Below are positions 36,700 through 46,828 of a stretch of DNA of 64,000 bases, piece after piece (position 1 is the first letter of the stretch; every line of letters starts with the position of its first letter). The position numbers and the translations under genes were made by a program. Source of the DNA: an uncultured beta proteobacterium. Its GTDB lineage: Bacteria > Pseudomonadota > Gammaproteobacteria > Burkholderiales > SG8-39. The notes below the pieces were generated by a model. The model saw nothing but the letters and a program-made list of their open reading frames with translations. It was not told the origin of the DNA and ran no database searches. The DNA lies in assembly GCA_903859155.1 (NCBI GenBank), contig CAIOLO010000032.1, positions 1 to 64,000 of the forward strand. Reading direction: 5' to 3'.

Positions 36700-37185
36700 C
36701 TACCGGCGTCCGCGGGTTACCGGAACAACCGAACTCGGATCCGGTGTACGAGAGGTAAATTTCAGATGGCCGGCAACATCGAAATGCGCGTTAAAGAACA
36801 TTCGCGTGAATGGATCGCGGTAGAGCCAGCTGACGACGTCTTCGTCGAGATTTGAATAATGGGAGGTACCGTAGGGGCGACCCAGCACGCGCTTTACCTC
36901 GTCCATAGACATCCCCGGCTTCAAGCGGGCGAAATGCGGCTCGTCCAGCAATTGTTCGACCGCGCGTACCGTGCCGTCAGGACTCAGGCTAACCCGCCAG
37001 TTTTCGAGTCCAAGCGGTTGCCGCGGATACTCCAGCACGCGACCACCATCGGGGAGTTGCGACTCCTCCAAGGACGTGCCGAAACGCGCAATCACATCGG
37101 GTTCCCGGCTGGTACCGGGCACGAGGGCTGCTGCGCAGCCACCAAGCGCCACAACCATGGAAAACAATGCCGCAGAATGCTTCAA
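36700..37185 (-). CDS. BamE/SmpA-like outer-membrane lipoprotein
   Basis: 161 residues. The signal sequence ends in the lipobox VALGGC, so the Cys would be lipid-modified. The remainder contains RLKPGMSMDEVKRVLGRPYG, the SmpA/OmlA (BamE-like) signature, with the helix-turn that holds this small fold. The start is placed at TTG 37185, four bases after AGGAGG; an ATG nine codons later would leave too short a signal peptide. BamE proteins belong to the outer-membrane assembly machine, but free-standing homologues also occur. Confidence 0.75.
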   Translation of the reverse strand: MKHSAALFSMVVALGGCAAALVPGTSREPDVIARFGTSLEESQLPDGGRVLEYPRQPLGLENWRVSLSPDGTVRAVEQLLDEPHFARLKPGMSMDEVKRVLGRPYGTSHYSNLDEDVVSWLYRDPFTRMFFNAHFDVAGHLKFTSRTPDPSSVVPVTRGRR

Positions 37186-37440
37186 ATTTCCTCCTTTCGG
37201 TACAGCCACCGGGGACGAAAAGGTCTGAACAGCATTCAGACCTTGCGGCACCTCTTTAGTTCATGGCCGGCAGTGCTTGCGCTCCAAACATGCCATTTCG
37301 ACTCTGTGACCATGTTCAGCGCAGCAAAGCGTGCGGCGCCCCTGTCACCAGGGGACCGACGCCCTCAGGCGGTGCTGCCTCGACCATTTCCTGGAACAGA
37401 GGGCGTCCTTGGCAAAAACCGGCTTTGAGCCTACCCGCCG

Positions 37441-37992
37441 CTAGTGGCTGTCGGGATCAACCAGCCCGAGCCAGGTCACCAGCTCGCGGTCCGCCGAGTC
37501 GATATGAAGAATCAGCCAGTCCCAGAGGAAGCTGATCATTTTTGCAGGATTGGTGCGCTCGCCCTGCTCCACCCTGGAAAAAAAGGTCCGCAGTTCCAGC
37601 AGCAGCGATGCGTGGAATTTCGCGTGCTGCTCCATTTCGGTATAGCCGATGGAGCGCATCAGGCGTTCCTCGAACGCAAAATGCTCCTCTGCGTATTCGA
37701 TCAGCGCCTGGAGTTGCGCAAGACCGGGCTTATGGTCCGCTGAATCCAGCAGTGGCTCGACGACGGCCTCGCCAAGCAGCAGCAACCGTTTATGCTGCTC
37801 GTCAATCTGCGGATGGCCAAGTCCCATGTCGCTAGTCCACTCAAAATAGGCCACCGGCGATATCTTCCTATGAAATTTTGCAACCCTGCCCAAGCCGGAT
37901 TTTACCGGGATTGATGCGCCCGCATGCACAAACCTCGCCAGCAGCCTCGCAATCGGCCTTGAAAAATAGACGAATGCGGTATCTGTGGTCAT
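37441..37992 (-). CDS. Bacteriohemerythrin
   Basis: 183 residues. Residues about 50-180 form the hemerythrin fold with the ligand series GHPQIDEQHKRLL, HFAFEERLM, QHAKFH and LILHIDSADRE, as in bacteriohemerythrins that carry O2 or sense oxygen. An N-terminal arm of about 45 residues has no domain. The ATG at 37992 is plausible; another in-frame ATG lies at 38028. Confidence 0.88.
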   Translation of the reverse strand: MTTDTAFVYFSRPIARLLARFVHAGASIPVKSGLGRVAKFHRKISPVAYFEWTSDMGLGHPQIDEQHKRLLLLGEAVVEPLLDSADHKPGLAQLQALIEYAEEHFAFEERLMRSIGYTEMEQHAKFHASLLLELRTFFSRVEQGERTNPAKMISFLWDWLILHIDSADRELVTWLGLVDPDSH

Positions 37993-38078
37993 GACGCCTG
38001 TGCCCCCGGCCCGGGTGCCGGGAGGCAATCAGCCTCATGGCGTGTTCCTCGTCGTTTCAGGTTTGCAATCCGGAACCC

Positions 38079-39683
38079 TCATGCCCGACGGCGGGGCGCG
38101 GGACTTGCATCCAGCGCATGTATCGATGCCCGCACCATGCGTTCGAGCAGCTCGGCGCGCGTCTGCAGATAGTCCGGATGGTTCCAGAGATTGTGGTTCT
38201 CATCCGGATCGTTTTTGAGGTTGTACATCTCGCAGTGCGGTGCGTATTCGTAGAGGGTGATGCGCCAGTCGCCGGCAATCATGGTGCGCAGCTTCACCGG
38301 TGCCGGGTAGCCGAAATTGGGGCGCTGCGATTCCTCGTCGATAAGGTGCACACCCGGGCCGTGGTCGCGCCCGGTCGCCGCCTCCGGCAGCAGCGATCTG
38401 CCCTGCATGCCATGAAAACCGGCCAGGCCCGCGCGCGCCAGGACGGTCGAGGATATATCTATCGTGCCGCTGATCGCATCGCAGGTTTTCGCCACCGGTT
38501 GCGCAGGATCGGCCCAGATGAAAGGCACGTTCACAATGGAGTTGAGATGCAGCGGCCCCTTCAACGCGATGCCCTTGTCGCCAAGGTAGTCGCCGTGGTC
38601 TGCCGTAAATACGACCACCGTTTCCTGGTCCATGCCCAGCGTCTTGAGCCGGTCGAGCACGACGCTCACGGCATCGTCGATCATGGTGATCATGCCGCAG
38701 GTCAGTGCGATCGCTTCCCTGGCCTGGCGCTCGTTCAGGTGCAGGAAACTCATGGTGCGCTCAGGGTCGTAGCCCTTCTCTTCATGCATGTGGATGGCCG
38801 AGTCCACCGGGCCGCCAATATCGTCCGGCCGGGCGTAAAAATTCGGCGGCAGCGTCACCTGCTCGGGCGAATACATGTTCCAGTATTTTCCCGGCGGTGT
38901 GAAGGGATGATGCGGATCGGGAAACGACATCATCAGAAAGAATGGGTCGTCCTTGTGCTCGCGGGCATGCTCATCGAGCACCTGCAGTGAATGCTCCTGG
39001 ATATAGCGTGTCGGATACAGTTCCTCAGGCACCGCGGTGCGCCAGGCCTGCGGGCAATTTACATCGGCGCCCAGGGCATTTTTTGGCCCGGTGATCTTTG
39101 CGGGGTCCTGGCCTTTGCTTTTGAGCCAGTGCAGGTATTCACCGCTCACCTGATCGCCGTGACCGGTGCAAAGGTGCACCCGCTCGAAGCCGTAGAACGG
39201 CATCCGCAGTTTCCAGTCAGGATCGCGCGCCCAGTTGGCTTCGTTCTCCTGATCGTAGACCGAATCCGGCGCCCAGGGTTTCACCGCCTCGGCGAAATCC
39301 CCCTGCGGAGCTTCCAGACCCTCGGGAATCTGCGGCTTCCACATCGCCGGATGGTCCGTCATGGTCATCAGGTGGCACTTTCCCACCAGCGTCGTGCGGT
39401 AGCCTTTGCTGCGCAGGAGATCGACAAAGGTATTGACCTGAAGCGAAAGCGGCATGCCATTACCCCGCGCCCCGTTGACCGCCGGCAGGCGCCCGGTCAT
39501 GTAGGTCGCGCGATTGGGCATGCACACCGGCGAGGAGACATAAAAGCGCGTGAAACGCGTGCCGCGCGCGGCCAGACTGTCGATCGCTGGTGTTTTGACC
39601 AGGGGATGACCGGCGCAACCCAAGTAGTCAGCGCGGTGCTGGTCGGTCATGATGACGATGAAGTTGGGTCGTTTTTTGCTCAT
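38079..39683 (-). CDS. Type I sulfatase (formylglycine-dependent)
   Basis: 534 residues of the alkaline-phosphatase superfamily. SPVCMPNRATYMTGR holds the C-x-P-x-R motif whose Cys54 is converted to formylglycine. IVIMTDQHRADYLG near the N-terminus and FTADHGDYLGD further on carry metal-binding Asp/His residues. No signal peptide is seen, suggesting a cytoplasmic enzyme such as choline sulfatase or phosphonate/phosphate monoester hydrolase. The maturase is not encoded in the window. Co-directional with the ThDP enzyme, 18 bp apart. Confidence 0.9.
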   Translation of the reverse strand: MSKKRPNFIVIMTDQHRADYLGCAGHPLVKTPAIDSLAARGTRFTRFYVSSPVCMPNRATYMTGRLPAVNGARGNGMPLSLQVNTFVDLLRSKGYRTTLVGKCHLMTMTDHPAMWKPQIPEGLEAPQGDFAEAVKPWAPDSVYDQENEANWARDPDWKLRMPFYGFERVHLCTGHGDQVSGEYLHWLKSKGQDPAKITGPKNALGADVNCPQAWRTAVPEELYPTRYIQEHSLQVLDEHAREHKDDPFFLMMSFPDPHHPFTPPGKYWNMYSPEQVTLPPNFYARPDDIGGPVDSAIHMHEEKGYDPERTMSFLHLNERQAREAIALTCGMITMIDDAVSVVLDRLKTLGMDQETVVVFTADHGDYLGDKGIALKGPLHLNSIVNVPFIWADPAQPVAKTCDAISGTIDISSTVLARAGLAGFHGMQGRSLLPEAATGRDHGPGVHLIDEESQRPNFGYPAPVKLRTMIAGDWRITLYEYAPHCEMYNLKNDPDENHNLWNHPDYLQTRAELLERMVRASIHALDASPAPRRRA

Positions 39684-39701
39684 GGCGTGGCTTTCTGGCT
39701 T

Positions 39702-41420
39702 TCAGCCGGGCGTGGGCGCAAGACGGATGTCGAGCAAGGCCAGCCGGCCCTCGCCCACCGCCTTCAGCCCGCGCTGCAATGCTGCGCGCACCTCGGCCGG
39801 CTTCTCGACCCGCTCGCCGTAGCCGCCATAGATCGGTGCCAGGCTGGCGTAATCGGGACCGGGCTTGATCGCAGTGCCGGAAAAATTGCCTGATTTCACC
39901 GCATGCCCGTCCGGGTAGTAGTGCGGAATCCCCGACTGCTGCGACAGGTATCCCTGGTTGTTGAATATGACGATCATGATCGGCGTGTTGTGCTCCTGAG
40001 AATAGCCGAGCGCGGCGACCACCGGGTTGTAGTTGAACGAACCGTCGCCGATCATGCACACCACCGGTCGTTTCGGGTTCGCGTCCTTGACCCCGAGTGC
40101 GGTCCCCAGCCCCGTGCCCAGTCCACCCACCGCGCCCTGAAAATATCCGCCCAACCCGACGCGATCCAGCGCCGCCAGCAGCGTGCCGTGGGTGGTGATG
40201 GTTTCATCCACGTAGATGACGTCGGCGGGCATGATTTCGTTCATCTCCTGCGCCACCCAGCGCTCGTCCAGCGGCGCCTTGTCTTTCAGCGCGATGGCGT
40301 CTGCGGCAACTTTCTTGCGGCGCGCGGCGTTTCTGGCGCCCCAGTTTTCCGCCGCCTTCACGCGTGCCGGCTCTCCGGGCTTGACGCGCATCTTGACCTG
40401 TTCGAGCAACATCGCCAGAGAACCTTCGACCTCGCCGAACAGGCACAGATCGGCCTGATAGCCCCAAACCGGCTTTTCCTGGCGCAATGGATTCTCGTCG
40501 AGCAGCGCAACCTTCGCGCCGGGCGCCGGCGCCGCCGAAGACGGATGCCAGGGCGCGATCACGCCGAGATTGAAAAGTACGTCCGCGTCCTTCACCACGC
40601 TGAGCACGTTGAAGCCGGCGTGCAGCGGGTGGGTGCGCGGAAAACAGACAAACTTGGTGCCGCGCGCCTCCACCACCGGAGCACCCAGCAGTTCGGCCAG
40701 TTCCACCAGATGCCCCACCGCCTTCAGGTTCTCGCCGGCGCGCTCGGTGACGATCACCGGGTTTTTCGCAGCGGCGAGCAGGTCTGCGAGCTGCGCGATC
40801 CCTTGCGGCGCGGCGGTCGCGCGTATCGGCAGCGTCGCGGCGGCCGGCGGATTGTTCGAGGTCACATCGAACAGATACTCCATCGGCAGGGACACGAATA
40901 CCGGGCCGCGCGGCGCTGACATGGCGATCTGGCAGGCGCGCTGCACGGTGGAGGCCAGCGCCGACGCGGCATTGAGCCCGTAACTCCATTTCACGCAGGG
41001 CGCGAGCAGTCGCGCCGGACCGCCGATATCGACCAGGCTTCCCAGCCATTGGGCCCCCGGATCGGGGCCGGGTTCGTGGCCAAAGCCGATGGACTCGCCG
41101 CAGAAGATCACCATCGGAAGGTTGTCGTGCAAGGCGCCGCGCATGGCCATCGCGCCGTGCAGGCTGCCCACGGTGGTGTGGATCATCACCGCCGGCAGCT
41201 TGCCGGTGGCCTTGGCATAACCGCTGGCCATGCCCAGCGCGACCTCTTCGTGCCGTGTCGACGTATAGCGCGGGATGGTACCGGATTCGGGATAGGTCCT
41301 GGCCAGTTGCTCCCAGACCGGCGCCCATTCCGAACCGGGCGAAGCGAAGATCCTCTCGACGCCCATTGACGCGAGCATGCGCAGAAAGGTTTCTGCTCCG
41401 GTCATCGTGCGGGTATCCAT
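39702..41420 (-). CDS. Thiamine-diphosphate-dependent enzyme (acetolactate synthase/benzoylformate decarboxylase-like)
   Basis: 572 residues: N-terminal Pyr domain with catalytic Glu in STRHEEVALGMASGYA, a central domain, and a C-terminal PP domain with the ThDP/Mg motif GDGSFNYNP through IFNNQGY. The family decarboxylates or ligates 2-keto acids. Whether it makes acetolactate or cleaves an aryl-glyoxylate is undetermined. CTGAGGAG precedes the ATG. Probably an operon with the downstream sulfatase. Confidence 0.88.
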   Translation of the reverse strand: MDTRTMTGAETFLRMLASMGVERIFASPGSEWAPVWEQLARTYPESGTIPRYTSTRHEEVALGMASGYAKATGKLPAVMIHTTVGSLHGAMAMRGALHDNLPMVIFCGESIGFGHEPGPDPGAQWLGSLVDIGGPARLLAPCVKWSYGLNAASALASTVQRACQIAMSAPRGPVFVSLPMEYLFDVTSNNPPAAATLPIRATAAPQGIAQLADLLAAAKNPVIVTERAGENLKAVGHLVELAELLGAPVVEARGTKFVCFPRTHPLHAGFNVLSVVKDADVLFNLGVIAPWHPSSAAPAPGAKVALLDENPLRQEKPVWGYQADLCLFGEVEGSLAMLLEQVKMRVKPGEPARVKAAENWGARNAARRKKVAADAIALKDKAPLDERWVAQEMNEIMPADVIYVDETITTHGTLLAALDRVGLGGYFQGAVGGLGTGLGTALGVKDANPKRPVVCMIGDGSFNYNPVVAALGYSQEHNTPIMIVIFNNQGYLSQQSGIPHYYPDGHAVKSGNFSGTAIKPGPDYASLAPIYGGYGERVEKPAEVRAALQRGLKAVGEGRLALLDIRLAPTPG

Positions 41421-41804
41421 GGTGTGTCTCCTCAGAAGGTGATCTGCAGTGATGAAAGCTGCGCCTGCTTCGGTAACGGGCCTAAGCCCGACCTGGCATG
41501 CAACAACCGGCGACGCGCGGCTGGTCGAAATATGCCGCCCAATGCACTAAAGGCCCAGGATCTGACGCGTCTCGGCAAGGCTCGCGCGACGCTCCCCGAC
41601 CGCCTCGATGATCTGCATTGCACGCTCGAACAGCGGCGCGTTGCCGGGGAAAAGCTTGCCCTGCGCGATAGACAGGCTGCCCCCCCAGGCCGCCGCGCAC
41701 GCGCCAGAATTGATAACTTTAAAAAAATAAACTCAAGTATCAATGTGCTTTTATAGAATATTTGAATTCCATATATGGATTATTCTATGCTCGCAGTCCG
41801 GTGG
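41421..41804. other. 384-bp interval with gene relic and AT-rich palindromes
   Basis: Holds the BKACE-like relic (41547-41690). An AT-rich stretch of about 80 bp follows, with ATTGATA/TATCAAT (41709-41715 and 41738-41744) and ATAGAATA/TATTCTAT (41753-41760 and 41781-41788) flanking the palindrome CCATATATGG (41769-41778). The palindromes lie just downstream of the LigI-family gene on the minus strand. Confidence 0.65.
41547..41690 (-). pseudogene. C-terminal relic resembling a BKACE (3-keto-5-aminohexanoate cleavage) enzyme
   Basis: One minus frame reads GGSLSIAQGKLFPGNAPL, then FERAMQIIEAVGERRASL and AETRQILGL before a stop. This pattern (N-x-x-L-x-x-x-A-x-x-I-x-x-x-G then A-x-T/E-A-R-x-I-L-G-L) is the usual C-terminus of BKACE beta-keto-acid cleavage enzymes. 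No start codon or upstream body exists; the frame is stopped at 41733-41735 in AT-rich DNA. Family assignment is from memory of the pattern. Confidence 0.45.
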
Positions 41805-42671
41805 CTAGAAGCCATACAGCCGCGCCGGATTGTCTACCAGCACCTTCTGCCGGATCGCCGCATCGGGCATGATCAGCGGAATCATGTCGACCAGGTCGCC
41901 GTCGTTGGGCATGTACTTGCCGACATTGGGGTGCGGCCAGTCCGTTCCCCACAGCACCCGATCCGGCGCGGCCTTGATCAGCGCCTGCGAAAACGGGATC
42001 GAGTCGGTGAAGGGCGGTCCCATCGAGGACACGCGCTCCGAGCCACATACCTTGACCCAGACCTTCTCGTCCTTCATGAAATCGAGCAGCACCTTGAAAG
42101 GTTTCTGCTCCAGGCCGTCGGCGGCCTTCACGCGGGCCATGTGGTCGATCACCATGGGCACCGGGAGTTTGCGGAACATGTCCTCGAATTCGACGATGTC
42201 GTTGGCATCCAGGTGCAGGATCAGATGCCAGCCCAGCGCCTTCAAACGGTCCACCGTCTTGTGAAACAGGCCGAAGTCCGGACGCCCTCCCAGGTGCTTG
42301 ACGAAATTGAAACGCACACCGCGGATGCCGCCTTCATGCATGCGCTCGAAATCGGCGCTGGTGTAGGTGTCGTCGATGATGGCGGTGCCGCGAAAGCGCC
42401 CGTTGGAGCGCGCAATGCCGTCGAGCGTTGCGCGCATGTCGGCGCCGTGGCAACTCGCATGCACGATGACCGCGCGCTCGATGCCCAGTATCTGGTGCAG
42501 CTTGCAGATCTCCTCAAAGCCCGAATCCGGCGGATGGTAGGACGCCTCCGGATCATAAGGAAACTTGTGCGCCGGCCCGAAGATGTGGCAATGCGCATCG
42601 CAGGTCTTGGGCGGGGGCACGAACTTGGGCGTCTTGGTATTGCGATCCGGCGGCGGCGTGGTACCAGGCAT
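41805..42671 (-). CDS. LigI-family 2-pyrone-4,6-dicarboxylate lactonase-like amidohydrolase
   Basis: 288 residues. CDAHCHIFGP gives the H-x-H metal motif, followed by VIVHASCHG, GVRFNFVKHLGG, LILHLDAND, VIDHMAR and WGTDWPHPN with the catalytic Asp. This order matches PDC lactonases and related hydrolases. It would open the lactone formed from protocatechuate after LigC. The ligABC genes lie 1.8 kb away on the other strand, beyond a fic gene. ATG 42671 is preferred over 42677 because its AGGG spacing is better. Confidence 0.82.
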   Translation of the reverse strand: MPGTTPPPDRNTKTPKFVPPPKTCDAHCHIFGPAHKFPYDPEASYHPPDSGFEEICKLHQILGIERAVIVHASCHGADMRATLDGIARSNGRFRGTAIIDDTYTSADFERMHEGGIRGVRFNFVKHLGGRPDFGLFHKTVDRLKALGWHLILHLDANDIVEFEDMFRKLPVPMVIDHMARVKAADGLEQKPFKVLLDFMKDEKVWVKVCGSERVSSMGPPFTDSIPFSQALIKAAPDRVLWGTDWPHPNVGKYMPNDGDLVDMIPLIMPDAAIRQKVLVDNPARLYGF

Positions 42672-42958
42672 GGGCATTTCCCTTTCGCTTTCCAATTCAC
42701 ATCCCGGCGTGCTTCGCCCTGCGGATGTGTCATCGCGGTGAAAAGGCAGCATTATAGGCATCTGCGAAATTACCGAGAAATGTTGCGTTCCCCCATGCCT
42801 TGGCCACGACCCTGAGAAACTTCATGATTCGCTACAAAAAGCCGGGTTGCCTCGAAATGTATGTCACCCATCCGGTTCGAGCCTGGAATTTCCACGAAGC
42901 TGGCCCGACTCGCTGAACCACGAAAGCGCGGCTTCCTCGAGGAGGAATTCGTTCAGGC

Positions 42959-44074
42959 TCACCGGCTCAGCAGTTTGAAGAGGGGCTCGTTGATGAAAAA
43001 ATTCGTCCGCCCGAGCTTCGACTTGCGCAACAGGCCGGCTTTTTCCAGGGCGCCGAGGTATTTGGTCGCGGTAGGCCGGGATACGCCCAGATCGCGCTCG
43101 ATGAATTCGATCTTGGTGTAGGGGTGGCGGAAAAGGTTGTTCAGCAAATCCTGGCTGTAAAGCTTGGGCAGGTCACTACGCAGGCGCTGTTTGGTTTCCT
43201 GCATCAGATCACGGATGCCACGCACCTTCAGGAGCGTCCCGCGCGAGGTCTCCTCCACCGCGCTGAGCATGTAAAGCACCCATGCATCCCAGGCCTCGTC
43301 CTCGCGCACCGCCTGCAGGCCGCGGTAGTAATCCGCCTTGTGCCGCAGGATGTAGCGGCTGAGGTAAAGCACCGGCAGATCGAGCAGACCGTGCAGCACC
43401 AGGTGCAGCAGATTCAGAATCCGGCCGGTGCGCCCGTTGCCGTCATAAAACGGATGGATGCTCTCGAACTGGTAGTGCAGCACCGCCATGCGCACCAGCG
43501 GGTCTGTGTCGCCCGGCTCGTCGCGGTGGAAATGCTCAAGAAAATTCCCCATCAGCCGTTTGATCTCCTCCGGGTGCTGCGGCGGCTCATAGACCACGTC
43601 GCCGGTCTGCTGGTTTTTCAGAACCGTACCCGGCAACTTGCGCAGGCCGGCGCGGTTCTGCTCCAGCGCCGCATGAATATCGAGCACATCGGTGATTCGC
43701 AGGAATTCCTGCTCCCGCACCCGCCCGAGGCCGATCTTCAGCGCGGCGGCATAGTGATGGACTTCCTTGGCGGCAGCACTGGGAAATTGGCCGGAGACCG
43801 CATCCCCCTGAAACAGATCGTCCTCCGTGGTGATGATGTCTTCGATCGCGGAAGAATCCTTCGCCTCCTGCAAGGCCAAAGTGTCGATCAGGATGGATTC
43901 GTTGGGGATCGTCGCCGCAGCCCCCTTCAATTCCGCCAGTGCGCGATGCGCCCGGGCTGCGAGGCGTAGCACGGCAGGTGTCTCCAGCGTGACGGACGGG
44001 GGCACCGGCAGCGGCCTGAGCGTGGGCTGCTTGGGTAAAGAATTTGGGGGCTTTTTTACACGTTGGGGCGACAT
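42959..44074 (-). CDS. Fic-domain protein with C-terminal winged helix
   Basis: 371 residues. The Fic motif HPFYDGNGRTGR (207-218) is complete, so AMP transfer to a protein hydroxyl is likely. Upstream, SSAIEDI (74-80) resembles the inhibitory helix (S/T-x-x-x-E-G/N), with Asp in the final place; its Glu would block ATP until released. The C-terminus (about 315-371, FIERDLGVSRPTATKYLGAL) is a winged helix-turn-helix, so it may regulate its own gene. No separate antitoxin is present. The start codon overlaps a palindrome. Confidence 0.92.
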   Translation of the reverse strand: MSPQRVKKPPNSLPKQPTLRPLPVPPSVTLETPAVLRLAARAHRALAELKGAAATIPNESILIDTLALQEAKDSSAIEDIITTEDDLFQGDAVSGQFPSAAAKEVHHYAAALKIGLGRVREQEFLRITDVLDIHAALEQNRAGLRKLPGTVLKNQQTGDVVYEPPQHPEEIKRLMGNFLEHFHRDEPGDTDPLVRMAVLHYQFESIHPFYDGNGRTGRILNLLHLVLHGLLDLPVLYLSRYILRHKADYYRGLQAVREDEAWDAWVLYMLSAVEETSRGTLLKVRGIRDLMQETKQRLRSDLPKLYSQDLLNNLFRHPYTKIEFIERDLGVSRPTATKYLGALEKAGLLRKSKLGRTNFFINEPLFKLLSR

Positions 44075-44101
44075 GTAAAGAATTTAGCACTTTTCTTTAC
44101 A
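44074..44101. promoter_or_regulatory. Operator-like inverted repeat over the fic start codon
   Basis: TGTAAAG and CTTTACA (44074-44080 and 44095-44101) form a 7-bp inverted repeat whose left arm overlaps the fic ATG. GTAAAGAATTT recurs at 44035-44045 inside the coding region and 44075-44085. A helix-turn-helix protein, perhaps Fic itself, could bind here. Confidence 0.45.
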
Positions 44102-44445
44102 TATCGTGCATTTACCCGCCACGGTCGAATCGCCGCCCCTTCACCCTCGGGCGGACTACCGATCCTGCGCTTGCCACTGCATGCGCGGGCACCAAACAAC
44201 GAGGTAAGGGCGACGCTTCCACCGGAACTACCGCGCTCTTTTAAATCACGCGCAAAAAAACCGATATAGCAGCAGGCGGTGCACGCATTTCCGCGACTGC
44301 GGCCCGAGACCTACATTGGCCAGGGCAGTCTCCGCGGGCGCCAAGCTGATAAAATGCCGAGCATTGTTCACTGCCAGCGATTAAGGCAGGCATCATCGGG
44401 TGGCAACCCCCAATTTCCCAATCCAGAATACCCAGGAGCGTGCCC
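44102..44445. other. Divergent promoter region between fic and ligA
   Basis: About 340 bp without a credible gene. A TAAAAT hexamer at 44350-44355 could be a -10 box for ligA, but no matching -35 box stands out. No recognised regulator site. Confidence 0.4.
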
Positions 44446-45713
<1,268 letters not shown>

Positions 45714-45745
45714 CAACACCACGCACTAAACAGGAGGAAGTCCGC

Positions 45746-46690
45746 ATGAAGATCGCACTCGCCGGCGCCGGCGCTTTTGGCATCAAACACCTGGAAGGCC
45801 TGGCCAACATCAAGGACGTGGAAGTGGTTTCTCTTTGCGGCCGCGTGCTCGAGACCACCAAGCCGGTCGCCGACCGGTTCGGCATCAAGCACGTCACCAC
45901 CAAACTCGAGGATTGCCTGGCGATCAAGGAAGTCGATGCCGTCATCCTGTGCACGCCCACGCAGATGCATGCGGTGCAATCCATGGCCTGCATGAAGGCG
46001 GGCAAGCACGTACAGGTGGAAATTCCGCTGGCCGACAGTTACGTCGACGCGCAGGCGGTGGTGAAAATGCAGAAGGAAACCGGACTGACCGCCATGGTCG
46101 GCCACACCCGCCGATTCAACCCGAGCCACCAGTGGGTGCGCAATCGCATCGCCAAGGGCGAGATCAGCATCCAGCACCTGGATGTGCAGACGTTTTTCTT
46201 CCGCCGCACCAACATCAATGCCGCCGGCGGGCCGCGCAGCTGGACCGATCACCTGCTCTGGCACCATGCGGCGCACACCATCGACCTGTTCCAGTACCAG
46301 ACCGGCGAAGACGTCGTCACCGCCAATGCGGTGCAGGGGCCGATTCATCCCACGCTGGGAATCGCCATGGACATGTCCATCCAGTTGAAGACCACCTCGG
46401 GAAAACTCTGTTCGCTGACGCTGTCTTTCAACAATGACGGCCCGTTGGGCACCTTTTTCCGCTACATCTGCGACAAAGGCACCTACATCGCCAGCTATGA
46501 CGACCTCTACGACGGCAAGCAGCAGAAGATTGATGTTTCCAAGGTGGCCGTGTCCATGAACGGCATTGAACTGCAGGACCGCGAATTCATCGCCGCGATT
46601 CGCGAAAAACGCGAACCCAACTCCAGCGTCGCCAAAGTGCTGCCCTGCTACAAGGTCATGCACGAACTGGAACAGCAGATGTCCCAATAG
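45746..46690 (+). CDS. ligC: 4-Carboxy-2-hydroxymuconate-6-semialdehyde dehydrogenase
   Basis: 314 residues, the length of LigC. The NADP-binding start is MKIALAGAGAFGIKHLEGL; the Gfo/Idh/MocA fold continues with CTPTQMHAVQS, IPLADSY and HTRRFNPSHQW. It oxidises the ring-cleavage product of LigAB to 2-pyrone-4,6-dicarboxylate. CAGGAGGAAG precedes the ATG. Its position between two ligAB pairs and the length support the call; a terminator follows. Confidence 0.9.
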   Translation: MKIALAGAGAFGIKHLEGLANIKDVEVVSLCGRVLETTKPVADRFGIKHVTTKLEDCLAIKEVDAVILCTPTQMHAVQSMACMKAGKHVQVEIPLADSYVDAQAVVKMQKETGLTAMVGHTRRFNPSHQWVRNRIAKGEISIQHLDVQTFFFRRTNINAAGGPRSWTDHLLWHHAAHTIDLFQYQTGEDVVTANAVQGPIHPTLGIAMDMSIQLKTTSGKLCSLTLSFNNDGPLGTFFRYICDKGTYIASYDDLYDGKQQKIDVSKVAVSMNGIELQDREFIAAIREKREPNSSVAKVLPCYKVMHELEQQMSQ

Positions 46691-46706
46691 CCCTGCCGGC
46701 AGCGTG

Positions 46707-46737
46707 GGCGCCGCGGCTTGCCGTGGCGCCTTTTTTA
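46707..46737 (+). terminator. Rho-independent terminator after ligC
   Basis: GGCGCCGCGG, loop CTTG, CCGTGGCGCC then TTTTTTA: a ten-pair stem with one G-T pair. It lies 17 bp past the ligC stop and separates the first ligABC unit from the second ligAB pair. Confidence 0.88.
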
Positions 46738-46754
46738 TTTCTGCCGCGGCTTTA

Positions 46755-46768
46755 TTGAGTTAGATCAA
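46755..46768. promoter_or_regulatory. FNR/ANR-box-like site upstream of second ligAB
   Basis: TTGAGTTAGATCAA matches the TTGAT-N4-ATCAA consensus at nine of ten positions. Its centre is about 67 bp before the ATG at 46829. An oxygen-responsive CRP/FNR-family regulator could act here. Confidence 0.4.
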
Positions 46769-46828
46769 GTAGCACGCGCAGGGGTTCGGCGAGACTTCCC
46801 TGCAGATTTTGATTTCTTGGGGGAAACC

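Noticed and set aside
36208-36758. Two frames of 97 and 93 codons between TctC 3 and the lipoprotein gene
   Set aside because: Low coding quality, AT-rich stretch inside, no ribosome-binding site or homology; treated as intergenic.
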